Below are positions 55,981 through 63,507 of a stretch of DNA of 64,000 nt, one piece after another. Source of the stretch: a virus; the IMG/VR virus record IMGVR_UViG_3300034198_023063, positions 1 through 64,000 of that record, one strand, 5' to 3'. Positions within the stretch are counted from its first letter, which is position 1, and each line of letters starts with the position of its first letter. The notes under the pieces were generated by a model. That model saw only the letters and a list, made by a program, of their open reading frames with translations. It made no database searches and had not been told where the DNA came from. Both the position numbers and the translations under genes were made by a program.

Positions 55981-56952
55981 TTAAAAAAAACTACATTTTA
56001 TAGTTTCGTAATCTAGCTGTTCTTTTGTTAAATAAAGATTATTTTTTAAGAACTGCTTTAATCTTTCTGGATCTTTAGATTTACCGTCTGGATGATAGCA
56101 TTCAGGACGATGAGGAAGAATTCTATTGCATTCTTCATACCCAAAACCGCATTCAACAGCTTCTGGATCTTGTACGATTTTAAAAATTGTTTCAGGAGCG
56201 GGAGCAATAAAAGTATGGCACCAAGCTGGAAATTGCACTAATTCTGGCCTAAATCCAGAACTTGCGCCATCCATGCTTGTTTGATGGTGCGCAATGACAT
56301 CTTTATGAGCAATAAATTTCTTATTAACACTAGCACATAAATAAGAAAAAACAGATTCCGTACAGCAAGAAGCGAAAATATCGGGTATTAATTTTTGATT
56401 AAAATTTTCGTATAAAGAATGATCAAATATTTGACAATGCAAATTTAAAGTTTTGCCTATTGGAATAATTAAATGATCGTTTTTGAAAAGAGAACCTTGA
56501 ATAGATTCGTCATTAGAAAATTGACTTTCATTAAACCATACGAATGCCCCGCTGTCAGAATCTGTCCTTGAGCAAGTCATTGCATATTCTTTAGAACAAT
56601 GCAAACTATAAAGCTTTTCTATAGCGTTTAAATCATGCTCAAGGCTTATTCCTGAATCGATATATAAATATCCACTAAATGGCCCAAATCTTTTAACGCA
56701 TTCTTGGGCTGTTTTATTAAATGTTACGTTTACTGGAAGCTTTTCATCTATAAAACAATAATTTATTAAATCACCAAAAGAATCTCTTAAGTAGTTTTTA
56801 GTGTTTTCGCTATTAAGGCACGAAGACACTACTATTTTTATATTTTTTTTAGTTTGATTTAAAAAACTAGTTATTGAATTTTTATAATAGAAAATATTTT
56901 CTCTTCCAGAAATGCCGCATGTATTATATACTAGTAAAAGATCGTTATTCAT
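55981..56952 (-). CDS. GT-A-type glycosyltransferase-like protein
   Basis: 323 residues, coupled by ATGA to the gene upstream. LLLVYNTCGIS and NSITSFLNQTKKNIKIVVSS give a GT2-like start, and FSGYLYIDSGISLEHDLN has an acidic D-S-G in the DxD position. The later part is rich in Cys and His (FASCCTESVFSYLCAS, HKDVIAHHQTSMDG, GFGYEECNRILPHRPECYHP), enough to bind a metal, though no standard zinc motif is evident. Function beyond glycosyl transfer cannot be stated. Confidence 0.55.
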   Translation of the reverse strand: MNNDLLLVYNTCGISGRENIFYYKNSITSFLNQTKKNIKIVVSSCLNSENTKNYLRDSFGDLINYCFIDEKLPVNVTFNKTAQECVKRFGPFSGYLYIDSGISLEHDLNAIEKLYSLHCSKEYAMTCSRTDSDSGAFVWFNESQFSNDESIQGSLFKNDHLIIPIGKTLNLHCQIFDHSLYENFNQKLIPDIFASCCTESVFSYLCASVNKKFIAHKDVIAHHQTSMDGASSGFRPELVQFPAWCHTFIAPAPETIFKIVQDPEAVECGFGYEECNRILPHRPECYHPDGKSKDPERLKQFLKNNLYLTKEQLDYETIKCSFF

Positions 56953-57692
56953 AGTTGAAAATTATATGTTGTATTTGGTAAATGGGAAATAGAAACTAAA
57001 GATTTAAAAATTGACTCATCGTAATTATCAAAACTTAAATTGCTTTTTTCTGAATTAAATTTTTGATTGCATTCCATATAAATATCTGGGCCTAATTTTT
57101 CCGTTGGTCTTTCGCCGTTTATCATCTCTTCGTAGAATCCGAGCCAATGATCAACCCAATGATGAATGAAACATGTATTAAATATTACATTTTCCATGTG
57201 TTTTTCTATAGATAGTCTTTCTATAGCAAAAAAATGCCATACATTATAGGGTCTTCCATTTTTAATTGAGCAAAGCGGATTGTCTGGCCATATATTTCCA
57301 GTATGGCGCTTTATCCTTTTATCGTAATAATTTTTTTCTGGACCACCTAGATGATGTGTTAAATTGCATATTCTAAAATCTAAACTTTGAAAATCATCAT
57401 TAGAAAAATAGTCTTTTATTTTTAGAAAATCTTGCTTTACGCAATGGTCATCTGGTAAAATTATAACGTAATCGTTTTGAGATTCTTTGTACGCTTTATT
57501 AAAACCATAAACAGATCCATTATTTTTGTCGTCTTCAACCCATTTTATATTTGAGCTTTCTTTTATTTTATTTTTGGAACAGACAATTATTTCATAATTA
57601 GAATCATCCAAATCTGTTATTGATTTAATAGTATTTTCTAAAGCAAAATTCGATTTGTTGCTGGCTATAATATAAGATAGTTTGTTTTTCAT
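56949..57692 (-). CDS. GT2-like glycosyltransferase (tandem paralogue A)
   Basis: 247 residues. SYIIASNKSNFALENTIKSI, then NNGSVYGFNKAYKESQNDYV and IILPDDHCVKQDFLKI: the N-G-x-x-x-G-x-N-x-A signature and acidic DDH motif of GT2 enzymes. The C-terminal half holds NVIFNTCFIHHWVDHWLGFY, a phrase shared with the next gene upstream (GVIFNQSFLHHYADNFLPFF). Sequence and size show that the two arose by tandem duplication. Possible metal binding by the HH pair is an inference. Confidence 0.7.
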   Translation of the reverse strand: MKNKLSYIIASNKSNFALENTIKSITDLDDSNYEIIVCSKNKIKESSNIKWVEDDKNNGSVYGFNKAYKESQNDYVIILPDDHCVKQDFLKIKDYFSNDDFQSLDFRICNLTHHLGGPEKNYYDKRIKRHTGNIWPDNPLCSIKNGRPYNVWHFFAIERLSIEKHMENVIFNTCFIHHWVDHWLGFYEEMINGERPTEKLGPDIYMECNQKFNSEKSNLSFDNYDESIFKSLVSISHLPNTTYNFQL

Positions 57693-58406
57693 TCAATCCT
57701 CTCTTTCATTATAGCAAAGAGTGTTATTTTTAAAAAATTTCTTTACGAGTTTTTCGTAAGTTTCGAAATCTTTCGAATCATTAACTGTATAAGACGTTGG
57801 TTTTTCAGAAATTCTATTTAAAGAAGATCCAAGACAAAAAATTGGCTCGCCATCTATTTTAGATATAAAAAAAGGCAAAAAGTTATCAGCGTAATGATGC
57901 AAGAAAGATTGATTAAAAATCACTCCTTGGAGATAATTTTCAACTGTTTCTCTATCAAATACTGGATATCCCATGATCATTTCGGTCGGCTCGTTATATA
58001 TATTTTCAATGGGTGGTATTCTTGTGGCTGTTAATTTATTTAAATTTAAAGGGGCTCCTATAGCTGTTATTTTTAATTTTCTATTGTTAAAAATGTTAGA
58101 TTTTAATAATTCTATGGCGTCTAAACAACCATCTGAAAGTTTATGATCGTCATTTAAAATAAAAATATATTTGCCTTTAGACGCTTTGTACATTTCATTA
58201 TAGCACTTAACAGTATTCCCATATTTTTTATTAGTATCTATTATATTAATTATTCTATCGTCTTTTATTTGTTCGAATGAAGATATAATTATTTCAAAAG
58301 AATATTTTTTATAATGATTGGTGGTAGTGTCGATAATATTATCTACTACTTTTTTACATAAAACATCATAATTTTCGCCATTTACTATAAGAAAAGAAAT
58401 ATCCAT
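57693..58406 (-). CDS. GT2-like glycosyltransferase (tandem paralogue B)
   Basis: 237 residues, sibling of the gene downstream, with which it is flush (no bases between stop and start). NTVKCYNEMYKASKGKYI and FILNDDHKLSDGCLDAIELL correspond to the donor-binding and DDH motifs, and GVIFNQSFLHHYADNFLPFF to the conserved HH segment. It may act in sequence with its paralogue to add two related sugars. The enzyme class is fairly clear; the substrate is not. Confidence 0.7.
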   Translation of the reverse strand: MDISFLIVNGENYDVLCKKVVDNIIDTTTNHYKKYSFEIIISSFEQIKDDRIINIIDTNKKYGNTVKCYNEMYKASKGKYIFILNDDHKLSDGCLDAIELLKSNIFNNRKLKITAIGAPLNLNKLTATRIPPIENIYNEPTEMIMGYPVFDRETVENYLQGVIFNQSFLHHYADNFLPFFISKIDGEPIFCLGSSLNRISEKPTSYTVNDSKDFETYEKLVKKFFKNNTLCYNERED

Positions 58407-58407
58407 A

Positions 58408-59304
58408 TTATTTTGCGGTTATAATTTCAATAAGATTTTTAGCTTTTTCTTTATGTATGTTGCTGGAATGTTTTAATTTATAATTCCTGAGAGAATTGAG
58501 TCTTTTCTGTATTAATTTTTCTCTATTGGAGCAAATATCAGTTATTTGATTTATTTCATTATAATTTATAGAATTTAATTTATTACAATATTCATCCATT
58601 CCCCATCCGTCCGAAACAATCAGGCAAAGACCAAAAGACATAGCGTTAGTTAAAGAGCAGGAGTGGACTTGTCTTGATGGAAGTAAGAAAATATCTGATT
58701 TATAGTATAGTTCTTGAAGTTCATTTTCTGAAATATATTCTTTGATTATATTTACTTTATCTGGGAATAGATTTTTGCATTTTAGATTTTTATTAGTTCT
58801 AAAAGTCAAATTAATATTAATATTATTTTGAAGAAGATAACATGCTATGTCATCCACTTTATCTCCGCCTCTTTCGAAAAAATTATTATCGTTTATGTCT
58901 ATCCAGCTACCCCAAGCTATAAGATTAATAGGCCTATCAGATTTTAAAGATTCTATATTTTGTAAAATAATAGAATAGTTTTTATCTGGAGAAGATAAGT
59001 CTAGATGATATGTATTGCAATTATATTTTTCAAATACTTGCTCGCATGTGTTTTTTATATGACTAATAAAACCGAGAAAATTTTTATTGTTTATGATTTC
59101 TTCTCTTCGAAAAGTTTTGAATTCTTCTAAATATAGAAAAAATGGTTTTTTATAAAACTCTTCGTTTGAATAAAATGGCAAATTCATGCCAGAATGAGGG
59201 TCGTCAAGTCCTATAATATTGCAATCAAAGTCTATACTTTTAAAAGTATTTCTTAATACATTATATAAAGTATGATCGTTTTTAATTGCGAAAATGTTTA
59301 TCAT
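58408..59304 (-). CDS. GT-B-type (GT4-like) glycosyltransferase
   Basis: 298 residues from the ATG at 59304, which follows the upstream stop by one base; a start 33 bases earlier would overlap that gene. Seen: NLIAWGSWIDIND, EYISENELQELYYKSDIFLL, PSRQVHSCSLTNAMSFGLCLIVSDGWGMDEYC. The S-x-x-N-A-M-S-F-G region corresponds to the donor-binding E/S-G-x-P-x-x-E-A-M-A-x-G of GT4 enzymes. It lies between the TPP-enzyme genes and the GT-A genes, so it probably acts in the same glycan pathway. Confidence 0.72.
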   Translation of the reverse strand: MINIFAIKNDHTLYNVLRNTFKSIDFDCNIIGLDDPHSGMNLPFYSNEEFYKKPFFLYLEEFKTFRREEIINNKNFLGFISHIKNTCEQVFEKYNCNTYHLDLSSPDKNYSIILQNIESLKSDRPINLIAWGSWIDINDNNFFERGGDKVDDIACYLLQNNININLTFRTNKNLKCKNLFPDKVNIIKEYISENELQELYYKSDIFLLPSRQVHSCSLTNAMSFGLCLIVSDGWGMDEYCNKLNSINYNEINQITDICSNREKLIQKRLNSLRNYKLKHSSNIHKEKAKNLIEIITAK

Positions 59305-59305
59305 A

Positions 59306-59836
59306 TTATTTTTCGTTGTAAAAATCTCCCCATTCAACTAAAATTGTAGATTTGCCATCTGTTCTATTCAAGGCTTTCTCATAAGCAGGAAATATGTCTT
59401 CAGGCTCATCTAGCCTAATAACGTCAATATTAGACAGCATCAATTTAAAAGCCTCTGTAAAATCTCCAACATGTTGATGCTGGGGGTGCATTGGGCGGAT
59501 AGATCCAATTCCTGTTCTAATTATAGCTTTTGTTTTATAATCAGAAATCATTTGGATCTTGTCAAGATGACTAACTACTTGGTTGGTCGCCAATAAAAAG
59601 AAATTCCATCTTGGATAAATGCTGATTGGTATTTTTCCAGATAAAGCAAGCCCATTTGTGATTCCAGCTTGTAAGTCTTCGCAAACTGGAAGCTCTAGTT
59701 TCTTAGAATCTGGAACATCTTTCAGGGTATTAGTCATTGCAGTCCCAGCGTATTCAACGGCCTGACCAATAAAAATAGTGTCTGGATGAGAAGCCAGAAA
59801 ATTCATTGATCTTTTTAATTCGTCAAAATATTTCAT
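59306..59836 (-). CDS. TPP-dependent enzyme, beta subunit (PYR domain only)
   Basis: 176 residues matching the pyrimidine-binding domain of 2-oxoacid dehydrogenase E1 beta / transketolase: IFIGQAVEY, ELPVCEDLQAGITNGLALSG with the catalytic-type Glu at 53, ISIYPRWNFFLLATNQV, GIGSIRPMHPQHQH and a final ILVEWGDF. Normal E1 beta has about 325 residues; the transketolase C-terminal domain is missing here. It is one base from the alpha gene, which it must pair with to make an active site. The substrate is not shown by sequence. Small TPP pairs such as sulfopyruvate decarboxylase also have separate PYR and PP subunits. Confidence 0.8.
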   Translation of the reverse strand: MKYFDELKRSMNFLASHPDTIFIGQAVEYAGTAMTNTLKDVPDSKKLELPVCEDLQAGITNGLALSGKIPISIYPRWNFFLLATNQVVSHLDKIQMISDYKTKAIIRTGIGSIRPMHPQHQHVGDFTEAFKLMLSNIDVIRLDEPEDIFPAYEKALNRTDGKSTILVEWGDFYNEK

Positions 59837-59837
59837 A

Positions 59838-60446
59838 TTAAAATTGAACTCTTTGCCCAGCGCCAGCGTGGGGCCATTTAGTTTCGTACTTATAGTAGTG
59901 AATGTATTTGTTATAAACTCCTTCGTAAGTTAATCTAATTGAATTCCATGTTTTTTTAGTATCTGTGCATACGGATTTTCCATTGTCCTCAATAATGAAT
60001 CTTACTGGAAGATCGTGATTTTTAACATATTTATAGCATTCTTCAAAAGATCCAGTTTCAGATGTCATGTCTCCTACGAAACAATGTATTTTTTCTGAAG
60101 ATCCATTTCTTTTAGAAGCTATTCCAAGGCCGACTGCTATAGGTAATATTCCAGTCACAATAGCGGAAGAAAACACTTTATATTCAGGAAAGCAAAGAGA
60201 AATAGATTTGCCATCCATAATACTTTGTTTGACTTGATCTTGAGGGACTCCCTTTAGAAGGCATTGATAATGACTTCTCCAAGTACAAAGAACCCAATCT
60301 TCATCTTTTATATCTTGAAAAACATTTATAATGCTATCTTCGTTTCCATTATATAGATGAACTGGAGATTTTATTTTGCCAGAATTAAATTCTTTGGCAA
60401 TATCTTCTTCAAATTCAATCAATTCTTCTTTTGAATATTTTTTCAT
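59838..60446 (-). CDS. TPP-dependent enzyme, alpha subunit (PP domain)
   Basis: 202 residues of the E1 alpha family: VHLYNGNEDSIINVFQDI, CTWRSHYQCLLKGVPQD (the R-x-H-x-x-x-x-x-G turn), and the TPP/Mg-binding motif GDMTSETGSFEECYK ... IIEDN, with G125-D126 and N155 at the usual spacing of about 30. Normal E1 alpha has about 330-370 residues; the C-terminal part is short. It sits directly upstream of the PYR subunit, as in E1 operons. With a DegT-fold dehydratase and Gmd in the same array, a role in moving a two-carbon unit onto a keto sugar is possible but unproven. Confidence 0.83.
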   Translation of the reverse strand: MKKYSKEELIEFEEDIAKEFNSGKIKSPVHLYNGNEDSIINVFQDIKDEDWVLCTWRSHYQCLLKGVPQDQVKQSIMDGKSISLCFPEYKVFSSAIVTGILPIAVGLGIASKRNGSSEKIHCFVGDMTSETGSFEECYKYVKNHDLPVRFIIEDNGKSVCTDTKKTWNSIRLTYEGVYNKYIHYYKYETKWPHAGAGQRVQF

Positions 60447-61967
60447 TTAATTGTAAATTTTACGTTTGAGTTTTACTTGTAACATATTTTTGATATTTTC
60501 ACAAGCCCTTATTCCAAATTTATTTTTTATCTTTTCTAAAAATTTTGAATCGTTATGATATTCTTCGAAAGCTAAATCTCTAAATTTTAAAATTTCAGCA
60601 GCGCTCAAAGTTTCTGTAGGAAGAGGCATAGTGTCGTATCCATGAAAAGAAAACGCTTCATACTTATCTGGAACTTGTATGTTTTTAGATATAGCGTCTT
60701 TGTAAAGTTGGCTGCCGGGAAGAGCCATTGCTGCGTAGGCATTCCAACCTGCTGTGCAAAGTTCTTTTGAGAACTCTAAAGTCTTTCTCATACTTTCTAA
60801 AGTATCTCCGGGAAGTCCAAAAATATAATTAGCCATTACTTCTATTCCAGAATCGTGGACTTGAGATATTACTTTTCTTATGTCAACTTCTTCGAATTTT
60901 CCTTTAGATACTTCTAGTCTTACTGATTTTTCTGCGCTTTCTATGCCAAGAGCAAGCCATCTGATTCCAGCAGATCTAACTAGCTTTAAAAGCTCTGGAT
61001 TGCGTACAGTATCTATTCTTGAATAAGCCCACATCATTAAATCTTTACCGTATCCACGATCTCTAAGCATTTCACATAAAGGGGCATAAAATTTTTTATT
61101 GAGTAAGAACATTTCGTCAGTTATTTTTATTGTTCTAACTCCCATGGAATATAGTTTGTCAAACTCTTTAATTATAAATTCAGGAGTCCAATACCTCATT
61201 CCACTATATTTACCAGCAACGCCTACTTCTTCATTATCATTTCTATTGATAATATTTATCATGCAGAAATTACATGCGAATTGGCATCCTAGAGAAGTTT
61301 GAATTGCTGCGTAAGGAGTCCTTTTCGATTCGTCATATTCAGAATGCCATAGCGGAGATCTATACAAGTCGAGAGGAGATTTATCAAATGGCAAGAGATC
61401 CCAAGCGTATCCCGGTAAATCTATATCCATTCTGTCGTTTGGAACAACTTTTTCTGGAGGATTTATTGTTACTACTCCATTTTTTCTCCAAACTATGCCT
61501 TTAATTTCTTCTAAGTTAGAAAAATCATTTAAAGCAGCAAGATTTCTTATGGCATAAACACCTTCATTTGTGCAAGCGAAATCTATAGACTCTTCTTCTT
61601 TTAAGCATTTAATAGGAAGAGCTTGGACATAAGAGCCGATATAGCAAATTGGAATTTTTACATTTTTTGATTTTAAAAATTTAGAAACAAAAACAGCTCC
61701 AGACATATTTACTGTCCCAGCATTTACATTTTGCCCGTATACGACAAAACATAAAAGCTTGGGTTTCAGTTCATTTATTCTGTCTAGAATAGACTCGTTG
61801 CTAAGTCTTTCGGCGTTGATATCTAATATTCCGACTTTAAATCCGATTGACCTACAAGATTCAGCCAATAATAATGCCCAAGTAGGAGGTTCTATTGCAG
61901 AATAAGATTCAGAAAGACTTTGATAAATTCCAGAAGAGTTGCCGGGAGATATGAATAGTATGTCCAT
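60447..61967 (-). CDS. Radical SAM protein with B12-binding-like N-terminus
   Basis: 506 residues from the ATG at 61967, two bases after the upstream stop. The N-terminal 150 residues (LFISPGNSSG, PTWALLLAESCRSIGF, VGILDINAE) match B12-binding radical SAM proteins, though without the D-x-H-x-x-G cobalamin ligand. The radical SAM cluster motif C-x3-C-x2-C is at GCQFACNFC (C228, C232, C235), followed by TDEMFLLNKKF, WLALGIESA and FGLPGDTLESM. It cleaves S-adenosylmethionine to a 5'-deoxyadenosyl radical, acting on an unknown substrate, probably a sugar or methyl acceptor in this pathway. Confidence 0.9.
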   Translation of the reverse strand: MDILFISPGNSSGIYQSLSESYSAIEPPTWALLLAESCRSIGFKVGILDINAERLSNESILDRINELKPKLLCFVVYGQNVNAGTVNMSGAVFVSKFLKSKNVKIPICYIGSYVQALPIKCLKEEESIDFACTNEGVYAIRNLAALNDFSNLEEIKGIVWRKNGVVTINPPEKVVPNDRMDIDLPGYAWDLLPFDKSPLDLYRSPLWHSEYDESKRTPYAAIQTSLGCQFACNFCMINIINRNDNEEVGVAGKYSGMRYWTPEFIIKEFDKLYSMGVRTIKITDEMFLLNKKFYAPLCEMLRDRGYGKDLMMWAYSRIDTVRNPELLKLVRSAGIRWLALGIESAEKSVRLEVSKGKFEEVDIRKVISQVHDSGIEVMANYIFGLPGDTLESMRKTLEFSKELCTAGWNAYAAMALPGSQLYKDAISKNIQVPDKYEAFSFHGYDTMPLPTETLSAAEILKFRDLAFEEYHNDSKFLEKIKNKFGIRACENIKNMLQVKLKRKIYN

Positions 61968-61969
61968 AA

Positions 61970-62575
61970 TTATAATTGTTTTATCCAAGTATTAAATCCA
62001 ATAAGCTCAATATCATATCCAAAATGATCAAAAGTAGCTTGAATAACCCCTTGATGTCTTGGCGGGTTTCCAGTGCAATCTTTATTTAAAATATTAGGAT
62101 CTTTTGTTTCGTTAACAAATTCAAATCCTTCAAAATCATGACCGCATAAAAAACCTCCTTTTTTAACTTTTGGAATACATAACTTAATATCAGAATATAC
62201 GCTATCATATGCGTGGTCGGCGTCTATAAAGCAAATATCTAAAGAGTTATCTGGTATTAAAGGAATCATGTCTTGACTTTTGCCATCTTTTATTTCAATT
62301 ATATCAAGATATTCAGAAAGATTGGTTTTGAATTGTTTCAAAATTAATTCATGATTATCTTCATTATACCCATGCGGTCCTACTACGTTAAGATTTCCTT
62401 TAAACCAGTCTACTATATATATTTTTCCTTTATTTTTTTTTATTGTTTTTACATAGCCAATCGTTGTAGAGCCATCGAAAGAACCAATTTCAGCAACTGT
62501 GATTCCGTTTTTTGCATTTTTATGTATTAAATTAGTAAAAGCAAAATTTTGCTCTGTTATAAAATTTTTTATCAT
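61970..62575 (-). CDS. Class I methyltransferase (Methyltransf_24/TylF-like)
   Basis: 201 residues. SAM-binding motif I AEIGSFDGSTT at about 28-38, motif II around IYIVDWF, and FIDADHAYDSVYSDIKLCI with the D-A-D-H motif typical of Methyltransf_24/macrocin O-methyltransferase-like enzymes that methylate sugars. GGFLCGHDF follows where expected. It overlaps the upstream epimerase by ATGA. It would release S-adenosylhomocysteine, a substrate of the nucleosidase gene at the right end. Sugar O-methylation is likely; which sugar is unknown. Confidence 0.82.
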   Translation of the reverse strand: MIKNFITEQNFAFTNLIHKNAKNGITVAEIGSFDGSTTIGYVKTIKKNKGKIYIVDWFKGNLNVVGPHGYNEDNHELILKQFKTNLSEYLDIIEIKDGKSQDMIPLIPDNSLDICFIDADHAYDSVYSDIKLCIPKVKKGGFLCGHDFEGFEFVNETKDPNILNKDCTGNPPRHQGVIQATFDHFGYDIELIGFNTWIKQL

Positions 62576-63507
62576 AGATTTGTGAAATCTTTATTTTTAT
62601 ATTTTATTATTTGTTGATATCCACAAATCAACTCACTGATTCCAGCCTCTAAAGAAAAATTTGGGCTCCATCCGTAAGACTCTATCTTTTCGTTTGATAC
62701 CCTATAATTCCTTTGATCGAAATCTTTTTTAAATTCATTTTGAACAATAACTAGTTCAGGAACAAATTTTTTGATCGTTTCAACGAGTTGTAGTTTATTA
62801 AGATTAGCGTCAGAAAGACCAACATTAAAAGCGTTGTTGTTGCAATTCAGATAGCGATTAACCATGAAAGAAAATGCTTTGGCTACGTCTCTGACATGAA
62901 TATAGTTTCTTATAAAATGAGATTCAAAAAGAACCAAATAACCATCAGTTAATGATTTATATACCAAATCGTTAACAAGAAGATCCATTCTCATTCTGTA
63001 AGACATTCCAAAAACTGTGGCAAGCCTTAGCGCTATTCCATTTCCAGAGTCTAATAGAGCTTTTTCTGCATCACATTTAGTTTCAGCGTAAAGAGAAAGA
63101 GGTTTAAATGGACTACTTTCAGTAATAATTTCAGTAGAAGACCCATACTGGCTATTAGTATTCGGCAATATGATTCTGTGTCTAGGGCTAGAGAATTTAA
63201 TTACATTTTTTATTTGATTAAGATTAATGTCTATAGCTGCTTGAGGATTAACTTTGCAAGCTGGCATCCCAACTATTGCAGCTAGTGGAATAACAACTTC
63301 GTTCTCTTTTACAAACTTTTCCAAAAGCGCGGAATTTCTTACGTCGCCAAGAATAAACTTAAAAGATTTGTTGTGAAAAAATCCACTCAGAGAAAGTTGG
63401 TTGTAACATAAATTATCCAAAACTGTTACCTCATGCCCTTCTTTGAGTAAGGTTTCAGTAAGCACTGATCCTAAATAGCCAGCTCCTCCTGTAATTAAAA
63501 TTTTCAT
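62572..63507 (-). CDS. NAD-dependent sugar epimerase/dehydratase (extended SDR)
   Basis: 311 residues. ILITGGAGYLGSVLTETL (G-x-x-G-x-x-G), DVRNSALLEKFV, PLAAIVG, PNTNSQYGSS, YAETKCDAEKAL (Y-x3-K) and FIRNYIHVRDVAKA are the extended short-chain dehydrogenase signatures. It resembles UDP-glucose 4-epimerase-type enzymes more than Gmd. It would act on a nucleotide sugar; a bifunctional epimerase/reductase of the ColC type is not indicated, since the GDP-fucose synthase pattern is absent. It is coupled by ATGA to the genes on either side. Confidence 0.87.
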   Translation of the reverse strand: MKILITGGAGYLGSVLTETLLKEGHEVTVLDNLCYNQLSLSGFFHNKSFKFILGDVRNSALLEKFVKENEVVIPLAAIVGMPACKVNPQAAIDINLNQIKNVIKFSSPRHRIILPNTNSQYGSSTEIITESSPFKPLSLYAETKCDAEKALLDSGNGIALRLATVFGMSYRMRMDLLVNDLVYKSLTDGYLVLFESHFIRNYIHVRDVAKAFSFMVNRYLNCNNNAFNVGLSDANLNKLQLVETIKKFVPELVIVQNEFKKDFDQRNYRVSNEKIESYGWSPNFSLEAGISELICGYQQIIKYKNKDFTNL

